NCBI GenBank assembly: GCA_900757905.1 | Contig: CAAEPN010000001.1 | Location: 1 to 25,486, forward strand | Length of the DNA stretch: 25,486 nt | From: Clostridia bacterium | Lineage (GTDB): Bacteria > Bacillota > Clostridia > Oscillospirales > CAG-382 | Reading direction: 5' to 3' | Translations under genes and position numbers: made by a program | In this document: piece after piece, positions 14,662-23,291 of the stretch | How the letters are laid out: each line of letters opens with the position of its first letter | Numbering within the stretch: the stretch's first letter is position 1 | The notes under the pieces: generated by a model | Database searches by the model: none | Told to the model about the DNA's origin: nothing | What the model saw: only the letters and a program-made list of their open reading frames with translations

Positions 14662-17600
14662 TTAACTTAACGGAATGCGAAGTTCCTCACACAGCGGATG
14701 CATATTTGATACACTATCCAAGAGGAATACTTTAGCATAGGCGCCTGATGTGCTTATCGGGATATGTATTTCACCGTTTTCAAGTGAATCAGCGGAAATT
14801 TGCACAAACTTTGTGGTAAGAAGCTTTCCGCTTGTATTGTACAGCGCTGCGCATACTGTAACTGTTCCGACTTGTTCGGAAAGCTCCAATTTTACGGAAA
14901 GACCTCCGGATGTCGGTGCGCCGCTTACCAGTTTAGCTGCCGCACCGACCGCAATAGATACATCTTGTTCGAAATTCGCACCGCTATAGTACGCGTTTAC
15001 TGTCGCCGCATATGTGCCTGCGCCAAGCGTCGAATCAATGACAATGGCTTTTATACTGTCATCCCAAGTTATCTTCGGTTCTTGGCAAACAAGCGTCCAG
15101 TCCGCATAATCGCTGACGTCCATTGTTTCCGTTATCCGGTTATCCTCTTCATCCGCATAAACATAAGTGGCTGTCAGCTGAAAGGCCGGTGTAGTCGTTG
15201 TGTCATGTGATTCCGGCAAAAGAATACGTTCCGGACCAACAAGAGTGGTATTGGGGGCGGTATAGACGCTGCCGGTTGCAGAGCCTGCGGAATTAACGGC
15301 TTTTATGTAAATACGGCTGTAATCCTCGCGCTCTGACTCGGAGACCTTGAAAGTCAGCGTATTTTCGCTTTCCGGTATACGAATGGAATCCGAATTGTCT
15401 CCATAGGACACTTCGTAGTATTCGATCGGCGCGCCGCCGTCGTTTTCAACAGACCATGTAACGCGGATGTAATCCTTGCCGACAAAGGCTTCGACAAGCG
15501 GCTCAGACGGTGCGTCGGGAATGCTCGCGTCGGGCGTGACTGTCAAATAGACCGCAGAGCGCATTTGGTAGACGCCGACATAGTCGCCAAAGGATGCAAT
15601 ACCGACCGTATAGGTTTTGCCGTTTTCAAAGCCATTTAAGCGCGAACCGCTTGAAAAAGCCCACCAACGGGATTCACCATCTATCTTGTATTTCATCAAT
15701 ACATTCGGCTCATCCGTTTCGCCATAGAACTGCATACCGCCGTTGCGCGGCTTGACATAGGCGTTTTTGACCGGACGCGGCGCAGCGGAACTCGGCGTTT
15801 GCTTTCGCATGACGGCCGGGCCGCCACCCTCGGCGTCATAAGCGCGCACATAAACTTGATATTCACGGTCATTTTCAAGACCTGTGAAGATGTAGTGCAG
15901 CGTATTGTCAAACATGATCGGCGTGATCTTTTGCCATGCACCGTCGTCAAGCTTTACTTCATAACCGAGAATAGCATCACCGCTCGGCTGCCAGTCAAGC
16001 TCTAACTGCTCATAGCCGATATAGATCGTATTGATGGTCAACTGCGACAGAGAGGAGGGGGCAATCTGAATATTCGAAGCCTCACCGCCGATACCGGCAC
16101 TGTTGACGGCACACACACGAAAATCGTATTCTTGATTTGTCGTCAGTTCGTTGTAGGTGTATTCCGTTGCCGTTCCGACATCTGTATAGGTCTTGCCGCC
16201 GTCTTTGGAAATTTTATAGGTAACAGCCGCGCCACCGTCAAACGAGGGTTCTTTCCAGGAAAGCTTTGCTGTTTTGTAATCCATTTTAACCTCAAAAGAG
16301 CGCGGGCGGGACGGAGTGGTGACTGTTTCCGTGGGCGTTGCATACAGCGTGGTGGAATTGGAACGGTTGAGAGTTAACGTTTCAATTTCGATTTTATAGG
16401 TAACGCCGTTTGTAAGGCCGCTCTTTGACCAATCAAGATCCTGACCAAGATAAATACTCTCACTGGTAAGATACGGGTCATTGTAAAACCACACTTTGTA
16501 CTGCTTGCCTTGGGTTACGGGAACATATTTGTTTTCGCCCCAATAGTCCGGTTCATCCCAAGTGACGGTTACCGTACCGTTTGCAGCGTATACCTTCGGA
16601 TTCTTAATGGGGTCAGGATCGTTCTCGGCCTCGGACACCTCAAAGGTGAACCAAGCCGGCGTGCCTTCGCCGCATTCATTGACGGCTTTGACGCCGAGCG
16701 TATAGGTCTTTCCAACCGTGAGAAGCTCTTCTTCGCCAAGCTGCAAATAGAAGCTTCCGCCGGATTGGGTGTTCATATAATACTCTTCCCACTTTTGTTC
16801 GGCGTTTTCGAGATAGTTTTCCTCGTCCTTTAAGGTGTACAGGTAATAGAGCATTCTCGCACCGCCGTCATCATCCGGCGCATTCACCAAAATCTTGATC
16901 GGATTCGGCGTTACGGAAAAAGCATTTTCAAAATACGGCGCGCCGGGAAGCGTGGGATTGGTAACCGTATACGAAAGCGTGACATAGGCGGCTGTAATGC
17001 CGTTGGTGATCGTCAGCGTTCCGGTGTGCGTGCCGACTGCAAGGCCTTTTTTGGGCGCTATACCGACTGTTGTCGTGGAATTCGGCAGATCTTTTGCATA
17101 CAGCGTAGACGAGGAGAGAGGCTCGACAATTTCGAAATCGCTGTTCTCGTCCAAGATTGCCGTAAAATCCTCCTGAAGCTCGGTATGCAGGCTCTTTACC
17201 GTCACATACTGCGTTTTGGCGGACGGCGTACCCTTACTGTAGTCAAAGCGCATAGAGCCAAAATCGATTTCACTCTTATCGGCTGCAATCCAAACCGGTG
17301 TTTGGTATTCCGTGACCTTGACGGTAAACGGGTTGGAACGAACACCGCCGACATTTAAAACAAGCTCGTATTCGCCGGGCTTGACGTTGCCGTTAAGGAC
17401 GATATCAAAGCTGAAAGGCGAGCTTGTACCGATGTTGCCGTGCGAATCGAGCGACATGCCGTGCGGTGCGCCTTCGAGTGCAGTATAAGCTTCGCGCGTG
17501 ACGTCGGCCGCGGTAACGGTAAAGCTTGCTTTTGCAATATGGTTTGGCGTTTTCGGGCCGACCTGTTCGACTGTTCTGGAAGCCGGAGATACCTTGACCG

Positions 17601-20442
17601 AGGTCGGTATCACGCCTTGCGGCTGTGTTACACCGGAGGTGATGTAGGTTATGACCGGAAAACGTTGGAGTGTATTATCTTCGCCGGATCTATAGATATA
17701 GTGAAGCAATCGCCAGTTGAAATCGGCTTTGGCTTCGCCGCTTCCCGAAACGTTCATGCCGTCGCCCTGGCCAAAGACTGTACCTTCAAAGCTCGTTCCG
17801 ACAGCAGTCGTTGTGATCTTTCCGCTTTCGTATTCCTTTTCCGAAACGTAACCGACCGTAATTTTAGTACCCATATCGGCAAGTCCGAAAATATCTTCCG
17901 CTTCGGTCTCAACACCGCCGCCGAGTTTTGCGCTTATGGAAGAACCGGCTGAGGTGGTCTGTGAGGTTTCCTCGGTAATATCAATTGTTAAGGTCTGAGA
18001 GCCGGTATTGGACGGGAAAGTGGATAGCCGCGGATGTGTGATAATGCTGCCTGCTTCTACGTTTACACCGCTCGGCGCAGTGTGCGGATAAGTCTCCGGC
18101 TTTCCGACCGTGTGGGTGAATACGTCCTTTAAATCGGGCAGGACACCGTTTGCATACGGAATAAAGGTTAAATAGTCCTCATAAGTCAGGCTTGCGGTCT
18201 TTACGGAATCCGCACCGCCGCGCGGCACATAGACGATATAAGGAGATTCTTCGAGTGTGCCGTTCACACCCGGGTAATACGCTGTGTAAGCGTAAGCGTC
18301 GTAGGCAACGGTCGAGAGAACGACGGTATCCTCGCCGCCTGTTGCGGAAAAACTTTGGGAAAACGTAACTTCAGTCGTGGTTTCGTTTTCCTCCGATCTG
18401 CTTCTTAACGCTTCATTTTCCGATTCAAACACACCGGCTGTGCCAAGTGCGCCGGCCTTGATTTCGGCAGATATGTACGCGCCGGCCGCAACGGTGAAAG
18501 ATTCGGTCTTTCCGGTCGCTGTCGTGGAGCTTCTGCCATAGGTGGTTTGGCTGTTGGTATACATCTCATTCGGCAGCGAATCAAAATAAGGCGGAGAAGC
18601 GAGCGCTGCGATGATGACTGGGTCAGCCCAGAAAAAGGCGTGTTTGTTGTATTTCAAATAGATCGAATCGTAATCGGTGTCCGGCATGGCAATTAACGAA
18701 TACTTCGAATCACTGTTCAAAAGCGCCAACGACGGATTTATGGTATATCCGTTTCCGGAGCTTGCAAGATAGTAGGTGCGGTAACCGTCTGCCGTATAGG
18801 TGCGCACAAGGGCAGCGTCTTCATAGCTTTTGCCGTCAAATTTAACGTTTGCCGTTCGGATATCGGTCACATTGATTCCATTGTTGAAGAAAACGCAGTC
18901 CTTTCCGGAGTAGCCGTAGTCGGTTTCGGCAACATCTGCGCCCCAGCTGCCGGTATAAGAGCCGTTGTCCTTGATATCATAACGGTAGGTGTTGCCGTCC
19001 GGATAACGGACAAAAGAGATGTATTTCTGGTCGATAACCAGTGTTCCGGAGGAAATATAACCGGTCTTGCCGGCCGATAAACCGAAATCGTTGTTCAGGA
19101 TACCGATCTGAACCGGCGCACAGTCACCGGGATTGGTTTTGTAGACATAGCCGTCCGGGTCGGTATACCAGCCGTGATGATATATACCGGTGGTATAGAC
19201 AATAGAAGACACAAAATTGCCGGCGGCCGTATAGTCGAAAGCGGCGACATAAACGCGCGGTGTAAGCATCTTGTTTCCGTTAAAGCCGGCGTAATGATGA
19301 AGCGTTTCCTTTATGGACAGGAAGATTGTTGGCTTTCCTGCGCCGTCAATATCGGAAATGGCTACATCGAAGCCGGCAGCGTTTCCGGAGGTGGTATTGA
19401 TAAACAGTGCATTTTTAGTTTCGCCGTCAAGATAGTTCAATAACAGCTTTCGATTTTGATACATGCCGTCAAAGGTTTCCGCACCTCCGACAAAGTACAC
19501 ACCAAACATATTGCTTGCATAGTTTGCGTTATACTGGGCATTTGTGGTGGAAATAGCCGATACGATATCGTCATAGCCGTCACCGTCGATGTCGGCTACC
19601 GCGACCGAAGCCGTAACGCCGGGAGAACCGATGTGGCAGTTGTCCACCCATCCGGGCATACCGTTGGCAAGAGCGTGCGGCGCATCACACCATGTGCGGC
19701 TGTCAGGGTCAGCCAAATACCAAATAAAGCTTGCGCTGTAACGGTCAAAGCCGTATTTGTCGCCGGAGTTTTGAGACGCATAGCCGCTTACCGGCGTGAT
19801 CGTAATAATTTCGTCATAGCCGTCGCCGTTGAAATCACCGCAGGCAAGCGTCATGCAGTTGACAAAGTTTGCAGTGTCTGCATAAAAATCCGCGTTACTG
19901 TTGCTGCCGTCGTATAATACGGCAATCGGAAGAATTGTTTCAGAAAAATCCGGTTTTGCCGTGCAGAGAAGAAGTAAGGATGCGCCGTCCTTTTTTCGTG
20001 CCGCAACAAGTAAGGCAAGCTCAGTCTTGCGGCCGATGTTTTCAAAATCACCCTCATAGGCGGCAAGAATTTTCATTTCGCCCGAAAGCGCAAATGTTTT
20101 TCCGGAAATCTTTACCGTACCCGTCGGAAGAATGGGTTTTCCGGTCTTACTATTCCAAACAAGCGTTGCGTCGGATGAGTTTTCTTCGCCGTATATCTTT
20201 CCGCCGTTTTCGCTCATATAGACCGGTTCGCGCACGTCAGAAAGCACAGTGCCGTCCTGATACGGGAGCTTTTTTGCCGTTTCATCCGGTACAACCTCAT
20301 CGATACCGCCGAAAATATCACGGAAGATATCCGGTGTGCGAGCAGTTCTTCCGGTATTTTTCGGCACTTCGGCTGCAAAGGCGCTTACCGGTGAAAGAAC
20401 CATAGTCGCTGCAAGCAAGAGCGAAATTAGTTTCTTTTTCAT
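14662..20442 (-). CDS. Giant secreted FG-GAP/FN3 multi-domain protein
   Basis: This 1926-residue protein has a signal peptide (cleavage about 23, AFA-AE). The N-terminal third holds FG-GAP/VCBS-like repeats with calcium-type loops DFNGDGYDE (203-211), DIDGDGYDD (284-292) and a degenerate DIDGAGKP (364-371), suggesting a beta-propeller to about 600. Residues about 640-905 are Ser/Thr/Gly-rich with alternating polarity and match no family I can name. About 945-1160 look Ig-like. FN3-like units follow around 1163-1270, 1275-1375, 1376-1462, 1463-1555, 1556-1637 and 1640-1733 (VNSAG and TYTVG-type strands), then two beta domains. No LPXTG, SLH or C-terminal membrane helix is seen. GAAGGGAGAG precedes the ATG. 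A role in adhesion, glycan binding or toxicity is possible; none is shown. Confidence 0.85.
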   Translation of the reverse strand: MKKKLISLLLAATMVLSPVSAFAAEVPKNTGRTARTPDIFRDIFGGIDEVVPDETAKKLPYQDGTVLSDVREPVYMSENGGKIYGEENSSDATLVWNSKTGKPILPTGTVKISGKTFALSGEMKILAAYEGDFENIGRKTELALLVAARKKDGASLLLLCTAKPDFSETILPIAVLYDGSNSNADFYADTANFVNCMTLACGDFNGDGYDEIITITPVSGYASQNSGDKYGFDRYSASFIWYLADPDSRTWCDAPHALANGMPGWVDNCHIGSPGVTASVAVADIDGDGYDDIVSAISTTNAQYNANYASNMFGVYFVGGAETFDGMYQNRKLLLNYLDGETKNALFINTTSGNAAGFDVAISDIDGAGKPTIFLSIKETLHHYAGFNGNKMLTPRVYVAAFDYTAAGNFVSSIVYTTGIYHHGWYTDPDGYVYKTNPGDCAPVQIGILNNDFGLSAGKTGYISSGTLVIDQKYISFVRYPDGNTYRYDIKDNGSYTGSWGADVAETDYGYSGKDCVFFNNGINVTDIRTANVKFDGKSYEDAALVRTYTADGYRTYYLASSGNGYTINPSLALLNSDSKYSLIAMPDTDYDSIYLKYNKHAFFWADPVIIAALASPPYFDSLPNEMYTNSQTTYGRSSTTATGKTESFTVAAGAYISAEIKAGALGTAGVFESENEALRSRSEENETTTEVTFSQSFSATGGEDTVVLSTVAYDAYAYTAYYPGVNGTLEESPYIVYVPRGGADSVKTASLTYEDYLTFIPYANGVLPDLKDVFTHTVGKPETYPHTAPSGVNVEAGSIITHPRLSTFPSNTGSQTLTIDITEETSQTTSAGSSISAKLGGGVETEAEDIFGLADMGTKITVGYVSEKEYESGKITTTAVGTSFEGTVFGQGDGMNVSGSGEAKADFNWRLLHYIYRSGEDNTLQRFPVITYITSGVTQPQGVIPTSVKVSPASRTVEQVGPKTPNHIAKASFTVTAADVTREAYTALEGAPHGMSLDSHGNIGTSSPFSFDIVLNGNVKPGEYELVLNVGGVRSNPFTVKVTEYQTPVWIAADKSEIDFGSMRFDYSKGTPSAKTQYVTVKSLHTELQEDFTAILDENSDFEIVEPLSSSTLYAKDLPNSTTTVGIAPKKGLAVGTHTGTLTITNGITAAYVTLSYTVTNPTLPGAPYFENAFSVTPNPIKILVNAPDDDGGARMLYYLYTLKDEENYLENAEQKWEEYYMNTQSGGSFYLQLGEEELLTVGKTYTLGVKAVNECGEGTPAWFTFEVSEAENDPDPIKNPKVYAANGTVTVTWDEPDYWGENKYVPVTQGKQYKVWFYNDPYLTSESIYLGQDLDWSKSGLTNGVTYKIEIETLTLNRSNSTTLYATPTETVTTPSRPRSFEVKMDYKTAKLSWKEPSFDGGAAVTYKISKDGGKTYTDVGTATEYTYNELTTNQEYDFRVCAVNSAGIGGEASNIQIAPSSLSQLTINTIYIGYEQLELDWQPSGDAILGYEVKLDDGAWQKITPIMFDNTLHYIFTGLENDREYQVYVRAYDAEGGGPAVMRKQTPSSAAPRPVKNAYVKPRNGGMQFYGETDEPNVLMKYKIDGESRWWAFSSGSRLNGFENGKTYTVGIASFGDYVGVYQMRSAVYLTVTPDASIPDAPSEPLVEAFVGKDYIRVTWSVENDGGAPIEYYEVSYGDNSDSIRIPESENTLTFKVSESEREDYSRIYIKAVNSAGSATGSVYTAPNTTLVGPERILLPESHDTTTTPAFQLTATYVYADEEDNRITETMDVSDYADWTLVCQEPKITWDDSIKAIVIDSTLGAGTYAATVNAYYSGANFEQDVSIAVGAAAKLVSGAPTSGGLSVKLELSEQVGTVTVCAALYNTSGKLLTTKFVQISADSLENGEIHIPISTSGAYAKVFLLDSVSNMHPLCEELRIPLS

Positions 20443-20443
20443 A

Positions 20444-20504
20444 AAAAGACTCTCCCTTCGGGTGTTATAATGCTATCTTAATTATAACAGAGGGAGAGTT
20501 TTTT
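20444..20504 (-). promoter_or_regulatory. Leader inverted repeat covering the giant gene's RBS
   Basis: Outer arms 20444-20457 and 20491-20504 pair over 14 positions including one G-U. They contain ACTCTCCCT and AGGGAGAGT. Inner arms GTTATAAT (20464-20471) and ATTATAAC (20481-20488) pair perfectly around a nine-base loop. On the minus strand the 3' outer arm is the ribosome binding site and is followed by TCTTTTT before the ATG. Only RNA entering from upstream of 20491 could form the outer stem; RNA starting at the predicted site near 20474 would leave the site free. Confidence 0.6.
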
Positions 20505-20509
20505 GAAAA
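20481..20509 (-). promoter_or_regulatory. Predicted promoter of the giant gene
   Basis: On the minus strand TATAAT (20486-20481) is a perfect -10. The hexamer 17 bases upstream is TTTTCA (20509-20504), a poor -35. The predicted start is near 20474, about 32 bases before the ATG. The weak -35 overlaps a palindrome at 20506-20528, a layout usual for activator-dependent promoters. Confidence 0.6.
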
Positions 20510-20528
20510 TTGGCCAGTGGCCAATTTT
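20506..20528. promoter_or_regulatory. Perfect palindrome, candidate LuxR-type operator
   Basis: AAAATTGGCCA (20506-20516) and its exact reverse complement (20518-20528) flank a single G, giving 11-bp arms. The one-base spacer makes a hairpin role unlikely and dyad protein binding more likely. It overlaps the last two bases of the stop codon of the LuxR-type gene. Its centre is at about -43 from the predicted start of the giant gene, where lux-box-like activator sites usually lie. I did not find a second full copy in the window. Confidence 0.55.
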
Positions 20529-22989
20529 ATATTGTTGTGTCGAAAAGTTGGGCACGCGACTTGATTCCGGTCTTGTCGAAAATGCTGCTGATAGTCATTT
20601 TTACGGTGGAGATCGATACATAAAGCCGTGCGGCAATTTGCTTGTTGGTAAGGCCTTGACGGATAAGGTCGGCTACTTCGCGTTCCCGCGGTGAAAGCTT
20701 TGGCTTTCCCGAACCGAATTTAGCAAGAGATTTTTCGAATTCCGTGCCGAAACGGGAAATTGCTTCGAAATCCGCTTGGCTTAAAGAACCGGCTTGACGA
20801 AGTTTTTCAAGCGTTGCGTGTATTTCGGAAAACTCTTGTGCAAACGGCATATAGATACGATCGGGTAAGGCAAGAGACAGAGCGGTCTTCAAAGAGCTTT
20901 CAGCTTCCGGCAGACGTCCGAGTGCATTTTGCGCAACACTTGCGAAAATGTGAAAATAGATCTGCGGAAGCACGCTCGGAAATTCGGAAGAAAGACCGCA
21001 GGCAAACGGCGAAAAGGCTAAAAGCTTGATATATTCTTTCCCGGCAAGCAGCGTCTTGGCATAGATGATATGGGCAAACGGCATAGTCATGGGCGCTATT
21101 TTGTCCTCTGTGATATCGCCCTTGACTAACCAATCGGAAACCTTATCCAAACGGCCGATAAAGGCATAGAGAAAGCCGAAAAACAACTCCGACGTGTACC
21201 GGCACATGTCCTCCGTGTTGGAAGCGGCGCTTTCGGACATGACAAACGATGTGTCAAAAAATGCATTTTCATCGCCGCTTTGAAGGGAAAGACACGCGAG
21301 CACGAATAGGCCGCACTGATAAAGACTTATTTGGTTGCGCGTCTGCGATTCAAACATTGCGCGGTATGCGTTTTCCTTGGCGTGTGCAAAATCGCCTCGT
21401 AAATAATCCGCTTCGGCACGCATAACGTATTCCGCGCCGTACCCGTGTCCGCCGGTCAATCGGTAATAATAGGGCATGCACTCGTCCATGAGCTGAAGTT
21501 CCTTGTCCAGCTCACCTGCCGTTCTGTGATACAGGCATACAACAGACGGCGAGCCGAAAGTCCATGTGCTGCGCAAATGTATCAGACTTGCTTTTTTGCC
21601 GAGAAGCTCATAGGCTTTACGGTGATGAACGCTCATAGCGGCGATATTGTTATATTTTGTGAAAGAGATAAGCAATTCTGTCTCACCGAGTATGGCGTTT
21701 TTCTGCTCCGTGGAAAGGGAACTGTTTTCTGTCAAAAGCGCGATCTCTTCGATGACTTCGCTCAACTTTTCGATCTCGTTGATGAAAAATAGGATAAACG
21801 CAAGCGGTACCATGCTTTGCGGATAGCGCAGCTTGACCTCGTAGGGCGTGCGGTCGAGAATATCAAAGATCATCTGACGCGTGCCGGTATCTCCGATATC
21901 GGCAAGATCATAGCTCGTATGCGGCATGGCGAATATTTGTTCATAGGCGCCGGCTTTGTAATACAGACGGGTTGCATGAATCTTTTCTCCGTGATGTTCT
22001 TCCCATGCGGCAGCAGAAAGACATAAGGCGTTCCGGGTATCCGGTTCTAAATGCTCAAAAATTTCCGATAGATATTCGAATATAAGCTTATGAAAAGAAA
22101 ACTTTTTCTTTTTTGCGTCATAGTGGATAAAGCCGCAGCCGTCAAGAGCGGCATGCGCAAATCCGACGTTTTGTCCGGTAAGTTCGACGGCTTGGTCAAG
22201 CGTAAAGCTTTTAAAGGGTGCAAGCGAGAGATAAAAATTCCGTTCGGAATCGTTCAACTGGGAAAAGAAAGCCTTTTCGATAAGCGTATTTAAAATGGCT
22301 TTTTCAAAGCGCTTGTGCTTGGTGTAGAAAAGCAACTGTAAATAGACGGCAAAGATCCAGCCTTCGGTTATCTGCATAAGCTCCGACAGCTCACTTTCGG
22401 TAAGAAGAATCCCGACGCATTTAAAATAGGCACGTATGTCCTCTTTGGAAAAGGTGAATTCTTCCGTTCCGATACAGTGTACTCTGTTGCCGGCAGAAAA
22501 ACGAAAGCTGTTTTTTGCATTTACCGACTGCACGGAAGCAATCATATGCAGCTTTTCTGCGGAAAGCGCGGCAAGTGCTGATAGAAGAAGCGAAAGCTCC
22601 GGCACGGCCGCCGAAAGGTTGTCTAACACAAGATAGGTTTCTTCAGCGCATTCAAGTTCATGCAGAATATCGCGAATATCCGATAAATTTTCCGGCGTCG
22701 GCATGTCATATTCTTTTAAAGCCTGTGCCGAGAGCGGGTCAATGCTTTCGAGAAGTTCGCAAAGCTTTTTCCAATAATCGGCAATATTGTCCGAAAAAAA
22801 TGTGTGCTTTATCACGCGAATGCTGTCATTATAAAAGTGTTTCTGCGAGAAAAACTTGTCGAGAGCGGTCGTCTTGCCAAAGCCGGACGGCGCCTCCAGC
22901 ACGGTAAGTGTGTATTTGTTTATATTTTCAAGGTCATTTAACAGGCGTTGCGGAAAATATAGGGTCTGCAGATGTAATGTTTGCGTCAT
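20527..22989 (-). CDS. MalT/LAL-type LuxR family transcriptional regulator
   Basis: This 820-residue ATP-binding regulator has a STAND-type NTPase N-terminus. The Walker A is APSGFGKTT (33-41), as in MalT, and a Walker B-like strand is TYLVLDN (118-124). A long helical middle section, probably TPR-like, follows. A GerE/LuxR helix-turn-helix ends the protein: LSPREREVADLIRQGLTNKQ...VSISTVKMTISSIFDKTGI (765-810). Proteins of this type activate promoters when ligand and ATP are bound. I chose ATG 22989 because GGAGGAAG lies seven bases upstream; the longer frame adds ten residues and would start in the promoter. It lies just upstream of the giant gene on the same strand, its likely target. The inducer is unknown. 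Confidence 0.92.
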   Translation of the reverse strand: MTQTLHLQTLYFPQRLLNDLENINKYTLTVLEAPSGFGKTTALDKFFSQKHFYNDSIRVIKHTFFSDNIADYWKKLCELLESIDPLSAQALKEYDMPTPENLSDIRDILHELECAEETYLVLDNLSAAVPELSLLLSALAALSAEKLHMIASVQSVNAKNSFRFSAGNRVHCIGTEEFTFSKEDIRAYFKCVGILLTESELSELMQITEGWIFAVYLQLLFYTKHKRFEKAILNTLIEKAFFSQLNDSERNFYLSLAPFKSFTLDQAVELTGQNVGFAHAALDGCGFIHYDAKKKKFSFHKLIFEYLSEIFEHLEPDTRNALCLSAAAWEEHHGEKIHATRLYYKAGAYEQIFAMPHTSYDLADIGDTGTRQMIFDILDRTPYEVKLRYPQSMVPLAFILFFINEIEKLSEVIEEIALLTENSSLSTEQKNAILGETELLISFTKYNNIAAMSVHHRKAYELLGKKASLIHLRSTWTFGSPSVVCLYHRTAGELDKELQLMDECMPYYYRLTGGHGYGAEYVMRAEADYLRGDFAHAKENAYRAMFESQTRNQISLYQCGLFVLACLSLQSGDENAFFDTSFVMSESAASNTEDMCRYTSELFFGFLYAFIGRLDKVSDWLVKGDITEDKIAPMTMPFAHIIYAKTLLAGKEYIKLLAFSPFACGLSSEFPSVLPQIYFHIFASVAQNALGRLPEAESSLKTALSLALPDRIYMPFAQEFSEIHATLEKLRQAGSLSQADFEAISRFGTEFEKSLAKFGSGKPKLSPREREVADLIRQGLTNKQIAARLYVSISTVKMTISSIFDKTGIKSRAQLFDTTI

Positions 22990-23009
22990 GGTATCTTCCT
23001 CCGGAAGAA

Positions 23010-23038
23010 AGTATAGCATAAACGAGTCAAAAATGCAA
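23010..23038 (-). promoter_or_regulatory. Promoter of the LuxR-type regulator gene
   Basis: On the minus strand TTGCAT (23038-23033) is 17 bases from TATACT (23015-23010), which has the extended -10 element TGC before it. The predicted start near 23003 leaves a 14-base leader that holds the strong GGAGGAAG site. Confidence 0.65.
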
Positions 23039-23124
23039 GAATAGCGTGCAAAATAAACGATAGACCGTAAAAAGTTTTTGCGCGACCTTTAGGGTATCGA
23101 AAACGTTTTTGATTGCTGTCAGTG

Positions 23125-23153
23125 TTTTCGGATAATTCGAAATTATCCGAAAA
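23125..23153. repeat. 13-bp-arm inverted repeat
   Basis: TTTTCGGATAATT (23125-23137) and its exact reverse complement (23141-23153) flank CGA. Neither strand has a T-run after the 3' arm, so it is not an intrinsic terminator. It lies roughly midway between the two divergent promoters and could be an operator. It has no similarity to the palindrome at 20506-20528. Confidence 0.6.
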
Positions 23154-23228
23154 AAGCACATCGTTTTTACAGACAATCCAAAAATAAGCGAAATTATTAA
23201 CCTGAAATGTAAATTTGATTTTATAATA

Positions 23229-23257
23229 TTGACAGCATTGTTATATAGGTATATCAT
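23229..23257 (+). promoter_or_regulatory. Promoter of the second O-antigen-ligase-like gene
   Basis: TTGACA (23229-23234), a perfect -35, is 17 bases from TATCAT (23252-23257). The predicted start near 23264 gives a leader of about 28 bases that contains AAGGAAATG before the ATG. Confidence 0.75.
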
Positions 23258-23291
23258 TTAACTGTATATTCGTTTTTCAAGGAAATGATTT

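Larger units (their letters stand above)
22990..23291. other. Intergenic region between divergent genes
   Basis: This A/T-rich 302-base region separates the LuxR-type gene from the O-antigen-ligase-like gene. It holds one promoter per direction and a 13-bp-arm inverted repeat, listed separately. A 76-codon minus-strand frame here crosses both promoters and has no good ribosome binding site, so I do not call it. I see no RNA gene. Confidence 0.6.

Noticed and set aside
14982..17190. Repeated FN3-coding segments considered as DNA-level tandem repeats
   Set aside because: The domains resemble each other only in fold-level pattern; I see no repeated nucleotide stretches.
17440..17952. 170-codon frame antisense to the giant gene
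   Set aside because: Shadow of the 1926-residue frame; no start signals and no family resemblance.
23027..23257. 76-codon minus-strand frame in the intergenic region
   Set aside because: A/T-rich with no Shine-Dalgarno sequence, and it crosses both divergent promoters and the inverted repeat.
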